This document shows positions 1-7,700 of a stretch of DNA of 17,195 nt, one piece after another. A model generated the notes under the pieces. The model searched no databases. It was given only the letters and a program-made list of their open reading frames with translations, and was not told where the DNA came from. The number at the start of each line of letters is the position of its first letter. The first letter of the stretch is position 1. The stretch covers positions 1 through 17,195 of the forward strand of contig CAJGDE010000036.1 in NCBI GenBank assembly GCA_904502135.1, read 5' to 3'. The translations under genes and the position numbers were made by a program. This stretch comes from Kiritimatiellia bacterium. GTDB taxonomy: Bacteria; Verrucomicrobiota; Kiritimatiellia; RFP12; UBA1067.

Positions 1-2
1 TC

Positions 3-127
3 TTCTGTGAGGCATCGGCAAACGCCCAAGTAAAAACATGAATGATGAAAACACGCCACGTGGATTACCCACGTAGCGCGGTCATCGTATTCCGCCTTTA
101 CTTTAAAATTTTGCCGATTTCACAGAA
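3..127. repeat. Broken inverted repeat, 17 paired bases, arms 87 nt apart
   Basis: The left arm (3-22) reads TTCTGTGA-GGC-ATCGGCAAA. The reverse complement of the right arm (110-127) reads TTCTGTGA-A-ATCGGCAAA. The 8 and 9 paired bases are interrupted only by a 3-by-1 internal loop. The enclosed 87 nt contain a further small dyad, ACGTGG (58-63) with CCACGT (69-74). This could be a structured RNA, a recombination or mobile-element end, or a folded single-stranded DNA site. I do not see integron core-site consensus on both sides. The arms are directly visible; the role is unknown. Confidence 0.55.
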
Positions 128-154
128 AGCGTCATACGCTGGTTCGCGTACGTT

Positions 155-181
155 GTATGGGTTAGGTTGCCCACCCCATAC
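155..181. repeat. 7-bp GC-rich hairpin
   Basis: GTATGGG (155-161) pairs perfectly with CCCATAC (175-181) across a 13-nt loop. No T-run follows on either strand, so it is not a typical intrinsic terminator. It sits between the inverted repeat at 3-127 and the heptamer arrays. Confidence 0.45.
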
Positions 182-196
182 TCACTCTCACTCCTT

Positions 197-231
197 GGTT
201 AGTTTAGAGTTTTAGGTTTAGAGTTTAGAGT
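197..231. repeat. Degenerate heptamer array, TTAGAGT unit
   Basis: Five consecutive 7-nt units read GGTTAGT, TTAGAGT, TTTAGGT, TTAGAGT and TTAGAGT. The array faces a second array at 239-273 whose CTCCTAA unit approximates the reverse complement, so the two could fold into one long imperfect hairpin. Short tandem heptamers of this style are known in intergenic regions of some bacteria, for example the short tandemly repeated repetitive sequences of cyanobacteria. Confidence 0.6.
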
Positions 232-238
232 TTTCTAC

Positions 239-273
239 CTCCTAACTCCTGACCCCTAACTCCTAATCACTAA
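239..273. repeat. Degenerate heptamer array, CTCCTAA unit
   Basis: Five consecutive 7-nt units read CTCCTAA, CTCCTGA, CCCCTAA, CTCCTAA and TCACTAA, followed by a partial TCA. The array is separated from the opposed TTAGAGT array by only 7 nt. The 7-nt periodicity holds across both arrays. Confidence 0.6.
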
Positions 274-384
274 TCAAGTGGAGAAGCCGACCGTTTTCAG
301 TACTACGATCGGTATATCGTTTCAATCAGTTATCTTTTCTTCCTTTCATTGTTTGGTTACTGACATGAAAATTGTCTATAGACG

Positions 385-942
385 CTATTCCCACCTTCCT
401 TCAAAACTTGCGACGTCAACCGCGAACAATTCCGCCAATGCCGTCTGATTGCGAACGGCTATCTGAATATGAGAGCGGTCGAGAATGGTCGATCCAGGGA
501 AAACCGGCTCTCCTTCGGGGAAAGGACACCTCACTGTATCGTATGGCAGCCCCAACTCTTTTTCCGCGAAATTGGTTGCTGTGTTAATTACAAGGCAATC
601 AAGTCGATGACAAAGCTTTCCGTTTCTCGGCAGCTGGCAAGAGACATTCTCCTTCAAGATATTATAAGTGTCGCGAAGCGATTTATAAGCAGTCACATCC
701 AACAAATTAAGACATCGACCAAGTCGTATTTTCGCCCCAATCACCGCAGGCTCATTCGGATGCATCTTCTTTGCCCACTCATAAGCACGGGCAGGAGCTT
801 CTTCCCAAAAATAAATGCCAGTCCCGAGCCAATCGTAATCGTTTTCACTAGAAAGCAATACATCCGATCCCGAGAGAATGGAATCTGCCACGGATTTGCA
901 ACACCCATGATAACCATAAACGAACTCAAGACGATGCGACAT
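385..942 (-). CDS. ADP-ribosyltransferase/PARP-fold-like protein, possible toxin
   Basis: This 185-residue soluble protein has no signal peptide or membrane segment. Near the N-terminus is YGYHG (residues 9-13), followed by NDYDWLGTGIYFWE (residues 34-47) and, near the C-terminus, an RSHIQIAVRN strand (156-165). The order His-Gly, then Gly-x-Tyr-Phe, then a late HIQ strand resembles the H-Y-(E/Q) layout of ADP-ribosyltransferases that bind NAD+, with H12 and Y44 as candidate site residues. The usual glutamate of the third motif is not evident; Q160 is in the right region. It starts 8 nt after the stop of the 63-residue gene, has only a weak ribosome binding site and is probably translationally coupled. 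It is the last gene of a cassette of very small genes, as expected for a toxin-antitoxin or defence unit. The fold call is moderate; toxicity and target are inferred. Confidence 0.6.
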   Translation of the reverse strand: MSHRLEFVYGYHGCCKSVADSILSGSDVLLSSENDYDWLGTGIYFWEEAPARAYEWAKKMHPNEPAVIGAKIRLGRCLNLLDVTAYKSLRDTYNILKENVSCQLPRNGKLCHRLDCLVINTATNFAEKELGLPYDTVRCPFPEGEPVFPGSTILDRSHIQIAVRNQTALAELFAVDVASFEGRWE

Positions 943-950
943 TTAGATTA

Positions 951-1142
951 TCACATTGGCGTAACAAGAATGCGCCCCTTAGCCGAACGAGTAAGCCCGA
1001 CTGAAGCCAAGTACCGCGCACAACGCTGTGGTGTTGCGCACTGCTTGCGAACATATTCAGCAAGACCGTCAAGCGCACGATCCCTTGCGATTCTCACAGG
1101 AGTACGACGACATACTTTTTTTGATATAATCATTTCACACAT
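951..1142 (-). CDS. Small basic protein (63 aa) upstream of the ART-like gene
   Basis: I do not recognise a named family. The start at 1142 is set by a strong Shine-Dalgarno, TAGGAGG, ending 4 nt before the ATG; starts further upstream have no such signal. The protein is rich in arginine and lysine and has three cysteines (residues 2, 11 and 35). Its second half, ATPQRCARYLASVGL (36-50) followed by AKGRI, resembles the short helix-turn-'YL..VGL...KGRL' tail seen in many tiny uncharacterised bacterial proteins that accompany toxin-like genes. The 8-nt spacing to the ART-like gene implies co-translation. It could be an antitoxin or accessory factor; this is inferred from position and size only. 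Confidence 0.55.
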   Translation of the reverse strand: MCEMIISKKVCRRTPVRIARDRALDGLAEYVRKQCATPQRCARYLASVGLTRSAKGRILVTPM

Positions 1143-1152
1143 AACGCCTCCT

Positions 1153-1181
1153 ATTATCTCAATTTCAGGTCTTAAAGTCAA
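1153..1181 (-). promoter_or_regulatory. Possible internal sigma70-type promoter before the 63-aa gene
   Basis: On the minus strand TTGACT (1176-1181) and GATAAT (1153-1158) lie exactly 17 nt apart, each with 5 of 6 consensus bases. A transcript from here would begin about 4-6 nt before the ATG at 1142, giving a nearly leaderless message that loses the strong Shine-Dalgarno. It could let the 63-aa protein and the ART-like protein be made separately from the two upstream genes. Only the sequence match supports it. Confidence 0.35.
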
Positions 1182-1199
1182 CAATGGAACGATATTATT

Positions 1200-1424
1200 T
1201 CACAATCCGCCATTAGCCGAAAGAACACGTTCAAGCCGCGAGTCCATTTGCTCTTGCGTAACATACCTGCCAAACGCCAAACGCGCGTTACCGCTCGCCT
1301 GTCTCATAACAGCGCGACGGTCACACTCCTCGCTTGGGTTTGTGAACTGCGGAATACTGCGAGGTATATGCACCCTGATATGCGATGTCTTCAGCGTATC
1401 AAGCATACTCTTAAAATTAAGCAT
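1200..1424 (-). CDS. Small hypothetical protein (74 aa) in the ART-like cassette
   Basis: Function unknown. The ATG at 1424 follows GGGAGGTG with good spacing and overlaps the stop codon of the preceding short gene by 8 nt (1417-1424), a typical coupled junction; a longer form starting at 1472 lacks such a signal. The protein has an amphipathic start (FKSMLDTLKTSHIRVHI), a proline-rich hinge near residues 21-30 and a charged C-terminal part (QASGNARLAFGRYVTQEQM, residues 42-60) that looks helical. There are no cofactor motifs, signal peptide or membrane segment. It is followed by 57 nt before the 63-aa gene. An antitoxin or DNA-binding role is possible, but nothing in the sequence proves it. 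Confidence 0.55.
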   Translation of the reverse strand: MLNFKSMLDTLKTSHIRVHIPRSIPQFTNPSEECDRRAVMRQASGNARLAFGRYVTQEQMDSRLERVLSANGGL

Positions 1425-1563
1425 AAACACCTCCCATTCGAGTTCTTTCAGGGCGCACCAACATACGCACAAAGGCGTTCGCGGCCTTGGGGTCGTCAGT
1501 GTAAAAGTTCGCTGTTATACTTGATGTTGCCATAAAATTACCCTCGCTTTCATCTAAAGACAT
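1417..1563 (-). CDS. Very small protein (48 aa, or 38 aa from an inner start), first gene of the cassette
   Basis: Two in-frame ATGs are possible. The ATG at 1563 follows GGAG with 6-nt spacing and gives 48 residues. The ATG at 1533 follows GAGGG and gives 38 residues beginning MATSSITANFYTDDPKAANA. The core 'ITANFYTDDPKAANAFV' reads like a compact beta-strand plus helix, and the last codons (RMGGVYA) contain the Shine-Dalgarno of the next gene. The stop overlaps the next start by 8 nt. It is too short for a family assignment by eye. The promoter with TATAAT lies 26 nt upstream of the outer start, so this gene is first in the transcript. Confidence 0.5.
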   Translation of the reverse strand: MSLDESEGNFMATSSITANFYTDDPKAANAFVRMLVRPERTRMGGVYA

Positions 1564-1588
1564 AACTTCTCCGTCAAAAAGCGTCAAT

Positions 1589-1637
1589 ATTATATCATTT
1601 TTGCGTCGATAATGATAGACGCGAAATTTGCAAATTT
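1589..1637 (-). promoter_or_regulatory. Promoter and candidate operator region of the ART-like cassette
   Basis: On the minus strand a perfect TATAAT (-10) occupies 1589-1594, 26 nt upstream of the ATG at 1563. I see no good -35 box at 16-18 nt. Instead there are two dyads just upstream: GCGTC(n10)GACGC at 1603-1622 and a perfect 14-bp palindrome AAATTTGCAAATTT at 1624-1637. A weak -35 with adjacent dyads fits a promoter controlled by a DNA-binding protein, such as an autoregulating antitoxin. That role is inferred. Confidence 0.45.
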
Positions 1638-1662
1638 AGGGCCGTGGTAAGCGTGTGTGTGT

Positions 1663-1687
1663 ACAGAATAAAGATGTTTTTATCTGT
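1663..1687 (-). other. AT-rich hairpin straddling the operon's last stop codon
   Basis: On the minus strand ACAGATAAA and TTTATTCTGT can pair with a single bulge around a 6-nt loop. The stem overlaps the stop codon at 1680-1682. An ACACACAC run, not a T-run, follows, so it is a poor intrinsic terminator. It may stabilise the 3' end of the message. Confidence 0.25.
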
Positions 1688-4600
1688 TCTCTTCGGCGAG
1701 TTTTAGAAAATAAAGGCGCACGAGTTCGCGATATTCGGGAGAAACAGCATTGATATCGATCGTTCCAATACCATCTTTCGCAGAGCCCTTGATGAGAAAC
1801 CACCCTTCACGGCGAAGAAGTTCCTTTATATCACCGGTCATTTCGACGCTCTTCATTTCGTGCATCATACTTTTCAGTTCGGCAGCTACGCCACCAAAAG
1901 AGGCTTGGCTCTTTTTTCTATCCTTCGCCGTATTCAATCCTATATCGCTGTTAAGACAGAAACGCTCCGCCGCCTTCTCAACGCTTTCCTTCATCGCCTG
2001 CGCCGCCTGAGAGGCTTTATCTGCGACACTGTCATTCGCATCCTCCGAGCTTTCTGAAGTAGATACCCTTCCTTCTTCGCCCTTCTCCGCGTCAGCAAGC
2101 GCCTTTTCCATCAAAGCGCGAGCTGCCTGCTGATGCGAAAGTGCCTTTTCACGCAATTGTTCCATTTTCGCGAGTGCCGATGCAGCTCTTTCACGCGAAG
2201 TGCCATCTTTCTCCTCCCCCGCCTTTCGCGCTTGCTGGGCTGCATCCAATGCTTCACGCAGCGCCTTCTCTGCTTCATGCTGTTGAAAGCGCCCCTCTTC
2301 ATTGACCGACGCTTTTTCTAACTCATCCTGCGCCTCGCGCTGCGCATTCATCGCCTTATGCATGGCGTCGGCTGCAGGGCGGGGATTATTCATCTTCGCC
2401 GATTCACGCATCATCTTCTCTGCCGTCTTCGCCGCCGCAAGCGCCTTGCGCATAGACTGGAATTTATCTGAGTCTTCTCTCCGTTCACGCGCCTTGGCGA
2501 GATTCTCCAGCACTTGCGGCTTATTGGCGTTTCTCATTCGCTCTTCTTCTACTGATTTTTCCCGATCCATAAGAGAGGCCGCCTTCTCCATCCGTCTGCG
2601 CGCCTCATCAATCTGCGCGTCGTTGACGAGCGAGGACAACTCCTTCGCTTTGGCTGCCGCCTCGCGTTGCATACGTTTCCACGCCTCCATCATCCGCGTG
2701 TCGCTCTTACCATCCTTATCACGCCGCAAAGCCGCCTTCGCGCTCCTTGCCAAAGCCTCCTGTCTTCTCGCAAGATCCTCCATGCGTTCATGATTCTTAA
2801 GCTGCGCCATTCTCGCCTTAAGCTCATCCTCAAGTTCTTTAACTTTCTTTATCGCTTCATTTATCTTCTCAGGAACTTTTTCGAGCGCCTGACTGCGCTC
2901 CTGAGGCGAAGCAAACTGAGCGGTTTTAAGCTTTTCGAGAACGGCAGACAACTTTTCTTCAATGACTTCATTAAGAGTCTTTTCAAGCGGTTTTAACCTC
3001 GTGTCGGCCTCAACTCTTTCTCTGAACTCATCTATCCGCTTGGCTGCCTCGCGTGTTTCATGTGCCGACTTCGCTATCTCGCGGTTGGTCGTTTCACTCA
3101 CCGTTTTCTCATGTTTGATTCTCGCTGCCGCGTTTCTCGACGGATGCACCGCAGCAGCAAGCCTCTTTTTCGCCTCATCGACAATCGCATTAAATTTCTT
3201 CTCCTCCTCAGCGAGTGACTGGAAAGCAAAACTCTCCGCTTTTGATTCAAGAGAGACAACAACAGGTATAGATGTGACACAATGCGATCCGCCCATCTCG
3301 TCAGGTCGCGCATCGCGCACGAGAACGGCGAACTCAAGACGGCGTTGACCTTCAAGGTCTAGAAGCGAAAGATCAAGTTCGTCCTCTCCCTTCCACAACG
3401 AAGCGCTGCTGCGCGAAAACTTTTCAAGCGCGCGAAGAGAGCGCCATGTCCCTCCACCTATTCTGACAAGCAACTCATTCGACAGGCCGAGCGTATCGTC
3501 GATAGCCGTAACGATGAACGGCACTTTGGCGTGCGGCGGCACTCTGACGGAACGTTGCGGCTTTTCAATAACCACGGAAGGCGGCATATCGGGTACACTC
3601 TTGAGAACTCCAGTCCGTTCAGGAGACCTGAAAAGCGCGGCGTTCTCAAGCTGGAGCGACCACTTCGCCTCATTTGTGGAAATCATCGTCCACGACGACG
3701 ATTCTTTTTCCGCGATCTTCAAATACGCCTTTGAAACGCGATGATCAAGGGTGATGTCGAACGTCACGCGCGCGCCTTCTATCGCACTGATGGATGTAAC
3801 CGCTTCGTTCGAGATGACGAGCGGCGAGAACCCCGTATACGATGGATACTCAACTTTCGCCGAAAAAGCCTTGTACTCCGGCTTCTCGTGCACTCTGACG
3901 AAGAAATACTTCGTAACCGCGGGCCCGGCACTTACACGGTAACGCCATTCACGGTCAGAAAGATCAGCCGTCGCCATGTACTCTCCCCCACTCATCGACT
4001 CGACCGTTTCGTCACCCCATCCGAGCGCGGTGCGGCGAGAAATGCGTATTTGCATCTCGTACGCAAAACCCCTTTCCACGGAGGCTTTTATGACTATCTT
4101 TTCTCCCGCAAGAGTGTCTATGTCGCCGGGAGTGACGCGGATGGCATCTGCGTAGAGGTTGCCGACATCGGCCCACGGCGCGACAGTCCGGAGAAAGAGC
4201 ATTCCTACGAGTCGAGGCAGAGCGATAAACGAACATGCAAAAACAAGCGCGACGGCGCCAAGCGCAAAAAGCCGCCTCACAACAGTCCGAGCCGTAAACT
4301 CTTTCTTCACATCGATTTTTTCCGCGCTTCTTTCGGCATGCGCCGCGAGCAGCCTGATGAAAGCGGTTGATGCGGCGACACGCTCAGCGTGCCCAGAAGC
4401 AAGCGATAAACCCACGAGCGTCGTCAGGCACTCTTCATTCTCTTCGTGCCGCTCGTCTAATATTTTCGCTATTTTCAGCCGGTCTACCCTGCGAAAGAGC
4501 GGACGCAAAGCGGCGAAAGCAAAAGCTGCTAACGACGAGGCGTATACGCCCAGCGACATAGCCCACCTGAGCGGATCGGAATATATCGTAGCGCACGCAT

Positions 4601-4736
4601 CAATTCCCATAACAACGAGAGAAGAGAAAAGAAACACGGCAAGAGACGCGACAATACCACGCGCGATATATATCCAACGTACGCGCCTGAGAGCACCGTC
4701 AAGAAGAACTGCAACTTTTGGCGGTATTTCTATCAT
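1680..4736 (-). CDS. DUF4175-like large membrane coiled-coil protein (1018 aa)
   Basis: Three hydrophobic segments (about residues 23-47, 57-80 and 155-173) anchor the protein. A region of Ig-like beta-rich sequence follows (about 190-490), then a very long charged Ala/Glu/Lys/Arg coiled coil (about 500-930), and a conserved-looking C-terminal end with KELLRREGWFLIKG and PEYRELVRLYFLKLAE. This matches the layout of DUF4175-type proteins at the end of MoxR/BatA operons in PVC bacteria and relatives; their biochemistry is unsettled. The ATG at 4736 overlaps the previous stop as ATGA and has GAGGGGG upstream, so I prefer it to a longer form starting 81 nt earlier. It probably works in the envelope with the two VWA proteins as a large periplasmic scaffold. 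Confidence 0.75.
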   Translation of the reverse strand: MIEIPPKVAVLLDGALRRVRWIYIARGIVASLAVFLFSSLVVMGIDACATIYSDPLRWAMSLGVYASSLAAFAFAALRPLFRRVDRLKIAKILDERHEENEECLTTLVGLSLASGHAERVAASTAFIRLLAAHAERSAEKIDVKKEFTARTVVRRLFALGAVALVFACSFIALPRLVGMLFLRTVAPWADVGNLYADAIRVTPGDIDTLAGEKIVIKASVERGFAYEMQIRISRRTALGWGDETVESMSGGEYMATADLSDREWRYRVSAGPAVTKYFFVRVHEKPEYKAFSAKVEYPSYTGFSPLVISNEAVTSISAIEGARVTFDITLDHRVSKAYLKIAEKESSSWTMISTNEAKWSLQLENAALFRSPERTGVLKSVPDMPPSVVIEKPQRSVRVPPHAKVPFIVTAIDDTLGLSNELLVRIGGGTWRSLRALEKFSRSSASLWKGEDELDLSLLDLEGQRRLEFAVLVRDARPDEMGGSHCVTSIPVVVSLESKAESFAFQSLAEEEKKFNAIVDEAKKRLAAAVHPSRNAAARIKHEKTVSETTNREIAKSAHETREAAKRIDEFRERVEADTRLKPLEKTLNEVIEEKLSAVLEKLKTAQFASPQERSQALEKVPEKINEAIKKVKELEDELKARMAQLKNHERMEDLARRQEALARSAKAALRRDKDGKSDTRMMEAWKRMQREAAAKAKELSSLVNDAQIDEARRRMEKAASLMDREKSVEEERMRNANKPQVLENLAKARERREDSDKFQSMRKALAAAKTAEKMMRESAKMNNPRPAADAMHKAMNAQREAQDELEKASVNEEGRFQQHEAEKALREALDAAQQARKAGEEKDGTSRERAASALAKMEQLREKALSHQQAARALMEKALADAEKGEEGRVSTSESSEDANDSVADKASQAAQAMKESVEKAAERFCLNSDIGLNTAKDRKKSQASFGGVAAELKSMMHEMKSVEMTGDIKELLRREGWFLIKGSAKDGIGTIDINAVSPEYRELVRLYFLKLAEENR

Positions 4737-7700
4737 GCCAACCCCCTCAATTTTCTCAGTATCCAGAGCGCAGCAAGAGCCACAAGTAGTATAACCAGCG
4801 CAGAAGGATGATTCCATATCGGATCTTCAACGCGCTCGGTCACATCGACGGATCCTGCGCCGAAAGCCTTGTCGAAAAGCGATGGATCGCAAGGCGACGT
4901 GTAAACGTGCCCTCCCGTGATCCGAGCCATCTGCGAAGGTATTTTTGAATCAGCCTTCAGCGAAACGTACTCCACCGGCACGAGAGAGGCGCTTGAAACG
5001 AAATGCGTCGAAAGTTTACCGGGCCAAAGCGCGCCAAGAGCGGCTTCTGCTATTTTATCTTCAATCTCGACGCTGTAGTGCCCCTCAAGCGATGTCTCAT
5101 CAAAGAATGCCTCATAATAGCCGTTTCCGCCAGGACGCTTGGAGAGTGTGATACGGTGCGAAGAGCCTCCTTTCGCAGTCACAACCGCCACGGGCAGAGC
5201 GTTCGTCATAGGATTAAATTCGCCGTCCACCAATCTGACGGAAATCTTAACTTTTTCTCCTGGCAGCACGTGCATCTTGTCGGTACCGACACGCGCATGA
5301 AGGTTGCCGTCGCGAAGCTTCTCGCCAAAACCCCAATTGACGAGATTGCCCCAAAAGCGGTGATGATACCTGTCGCCCGCACGGTATCTGAGGCGCCACG
5401 TTTCATCCGTCGCGAGGAACGCAACCTTGCCGCGCCCCATCTCCGACACAATAAGAAGCGGCGAATCAAGCGCCGTGGAATCGCCGCCGAAAAGCAGCAC
5501 TTCCGCCCCGGGAGACACAGAGAAACCGGAGAGCCTTCCTGCAATGGGCGGGAGAGAATTCCAGACGCGGGCATTTTCTGACGCGCTCACCGACAACGCT
5601 GTCACAGGGTGAGCCGCGCCTGACGGAGTCAGCGCTAACGGTGTGCTGCACGCGATCCATTGTGCGGTCGTCTCCCCCAGCGAATTCGTGAATGCTGCAG
5701 GCAACAGTTTGGCGAACGCATCTGACACATAATCGCGCGGCATGTGTTTTTCTCCCGCGATTACCACGAGCATGGCGCCGCGCTCTTCGACAGCGCGTTT
5801 CACCGAGCATCTCGCCTCTTCGTCAAAAACGGACGGAGGAATATCGCCGATGACAATCACATTAAATTTGCGCCAGTCATCGTATGTGACAGGGAGGCTT
5901 CCGGCTTCAGCGTCTCCGAATTCGCGCGAAGCATCAGCCGGTGGCGCGGGCGGGCCAGATGGCGCGGCAATTCTGTCGGGCTCTGTGATGACATACTGCA
6001 AATGGACTGACTTATCGCGCGCATGGAAAAGATTTCTCAGATACCTAAACTCCCAACGCGGCCGTCTGTCGACGACAATGACATTCGTTCTGTCGTCCGA
6101 AACGGCCACAGTGAACGGCCAGAGATCATTCTTCTCTTCGCTGTCGCCTTCGGGCGGAACTATTGAGATAGAGTATGACCCGACACCCTTACTCAAAGGA
6201 TCGTGCGTAAAGCGCACAACTCCATTCCATTCATCGGCGTCTACCTCGAGATCGCGCTTCTCAATCACTTCATCGCCTGACTTGAAATAAACGCCGAGAG
6301 TACGCCCCTTCATGCCGTAAGCGGCAAGCCTCGCCGTGGGACGTATTTTGTCTCCGAGATATACTGTCTCTGCAACGTCAACAGCCGTGACTGCGGCATC
6401 AACGCGGTTTGATGTCGAACCTATAAGAACCGTGGAAATTCTCGCTCCTGCGCGGGCGATGCGGCGCGATGCCGCCGCGACACACCCTTCACGAGTGTCG
6501 CAGCCGTCGGTGAGAAAAACGACGCCCGAGAGCTCCTCGCCAGGAACTTCATCAAGAATATTTTCAAGCGCTTGGGCAAAATCGGTGGAGGACGAACCGA
6601 AAGCGTACGGCACAACGTCGTACCGGCGCGAAAGTCTCTTATCAATAACGCTCGCCAGATTAGTTGCGACTTCAAGGCGAGAAAGAGCGTTCGTTCCCAA
6701 TGAAGAATCGCCTCTGGCCATCGACAGCGAATGATCCGTCACAACGACTACGCGTCTATGAATACGCCTATTGACGTCGTGCACCCAGCTGATATGGATG
6801 AGCTGCCAGACTATCGCCGCAAACGCCGCCGTCCTCAGTGCGAAGAGGACATGCGACTTGATACGCCCACCGCGCTCTGCGTCAAAACGACGGCAAAGGA
6901 GATATTCTGCCACGAGCAGCAACAGCGCGAGAACGGCGAACGGCCGCCATATCTCAAGACCAAAACTTCTGCCGACCACGGCTGCGAGCGCATCCTCGCA
7001 TCTGCGAGCAATGCCGAGATCTATCGACACGGCAAGCTCGTCGAGCTCTTCCTCGGTAAGTTCCTTAAGATCTCCTTCGCGCGCGCGCCAGCGGCTGTCG
7101 CACGATGCCGAAACGAAATTCGTAGCGAGCGAAGCATAGATGAGTTCGTGAACGAACGGCACGAAAGCAGGCCTCGCGGGAAACGTGGTGGACGAAAAAT
7201 CAAGCGGAAAGCCAAGCGTCACAGTGCGTCCACGGCCGAACGGCGCAACGACTCCGGCGATTTCTCCGTCTGAATAACGCCACGGCGTTTCAGCGCTCTT
7301 CGGCAAGGATTTTTCGTCAAACATGACGCGCATCGTCACCGGCGCTCCCTTGAATGTGACGTTCGCGACGCCCTCGCATCTGTTCGTCCAACTCGCGGCA
7401 AAAAGAGCGTTAGTATAGAAACTTTCCTCTGCAAGAGCTCCTATCAGACATACAAGCGAACCGCCTCCTCGCACATATCCGACGAGATTCGTCATCGCAC
7501 CTGGCGAAAGCATCGGCACATCGCACAGAACTGTCGCGTGAACGCCTTCGAAACACTTCTCATTTTCAAGAGAAGTCGCCCAGACGCTGCGCGGCCTTGC
7601 GAGAAAAACATCGTCACTACCGCGCCTTGCGGGACTTAAAGCCGCCTCAACGAACGCACCCGCGCGGTTGTAGCCCGTCGCGTCTGAACGCCCGTCCACT

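Larger units (their letters stand above)
1..384. other. Structured non-coding region left of the ART-like cassette
   Basis: No reading frame here has a credible start, ribosome binding site and length. The region lies downstream of the minus-strand ADP-ribosyltransferase-like gene. It is full of secondary-structure potential: a broken inverted repeat at 3-127, a short GCGT/ACGC hairpin near 128-138, a 7-bp GC hairpin at 155-181, two opposed heptamer arrays at 197-273, an ACGAT/ATCGT hairpin at 305-320 and a 10-bp perfect palindrome GTCTATAGAC at 374-383 directly after the stop codon of the neighbouring gene. None has the stem-plus-T-run form of a classic intrinsic terminator. Confidence 0.6.

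Noticed and set aside
155..181. Integron attC core site (GTTAGGT at 161-167 fits GTTRRRY)
   Set aside because: No partner RYYYAAC site at the right spacing and no cassette array or integrase are present in the window.
469..1524. Long plus-strand open frame (351 codons) across the ART-like cassette
   Set aside because: It has no ribosome binding site and no recognisable domain, and it lies antisense to four minus-strand genes with good starts and tight spacing.
3741..4370. Plus-strand open frame of 209 codons
   Set aside because: It is antisense to the DUF4175-like gene; composition is biased by the opposite coding strand and no domain or ribosome binding site is visible.
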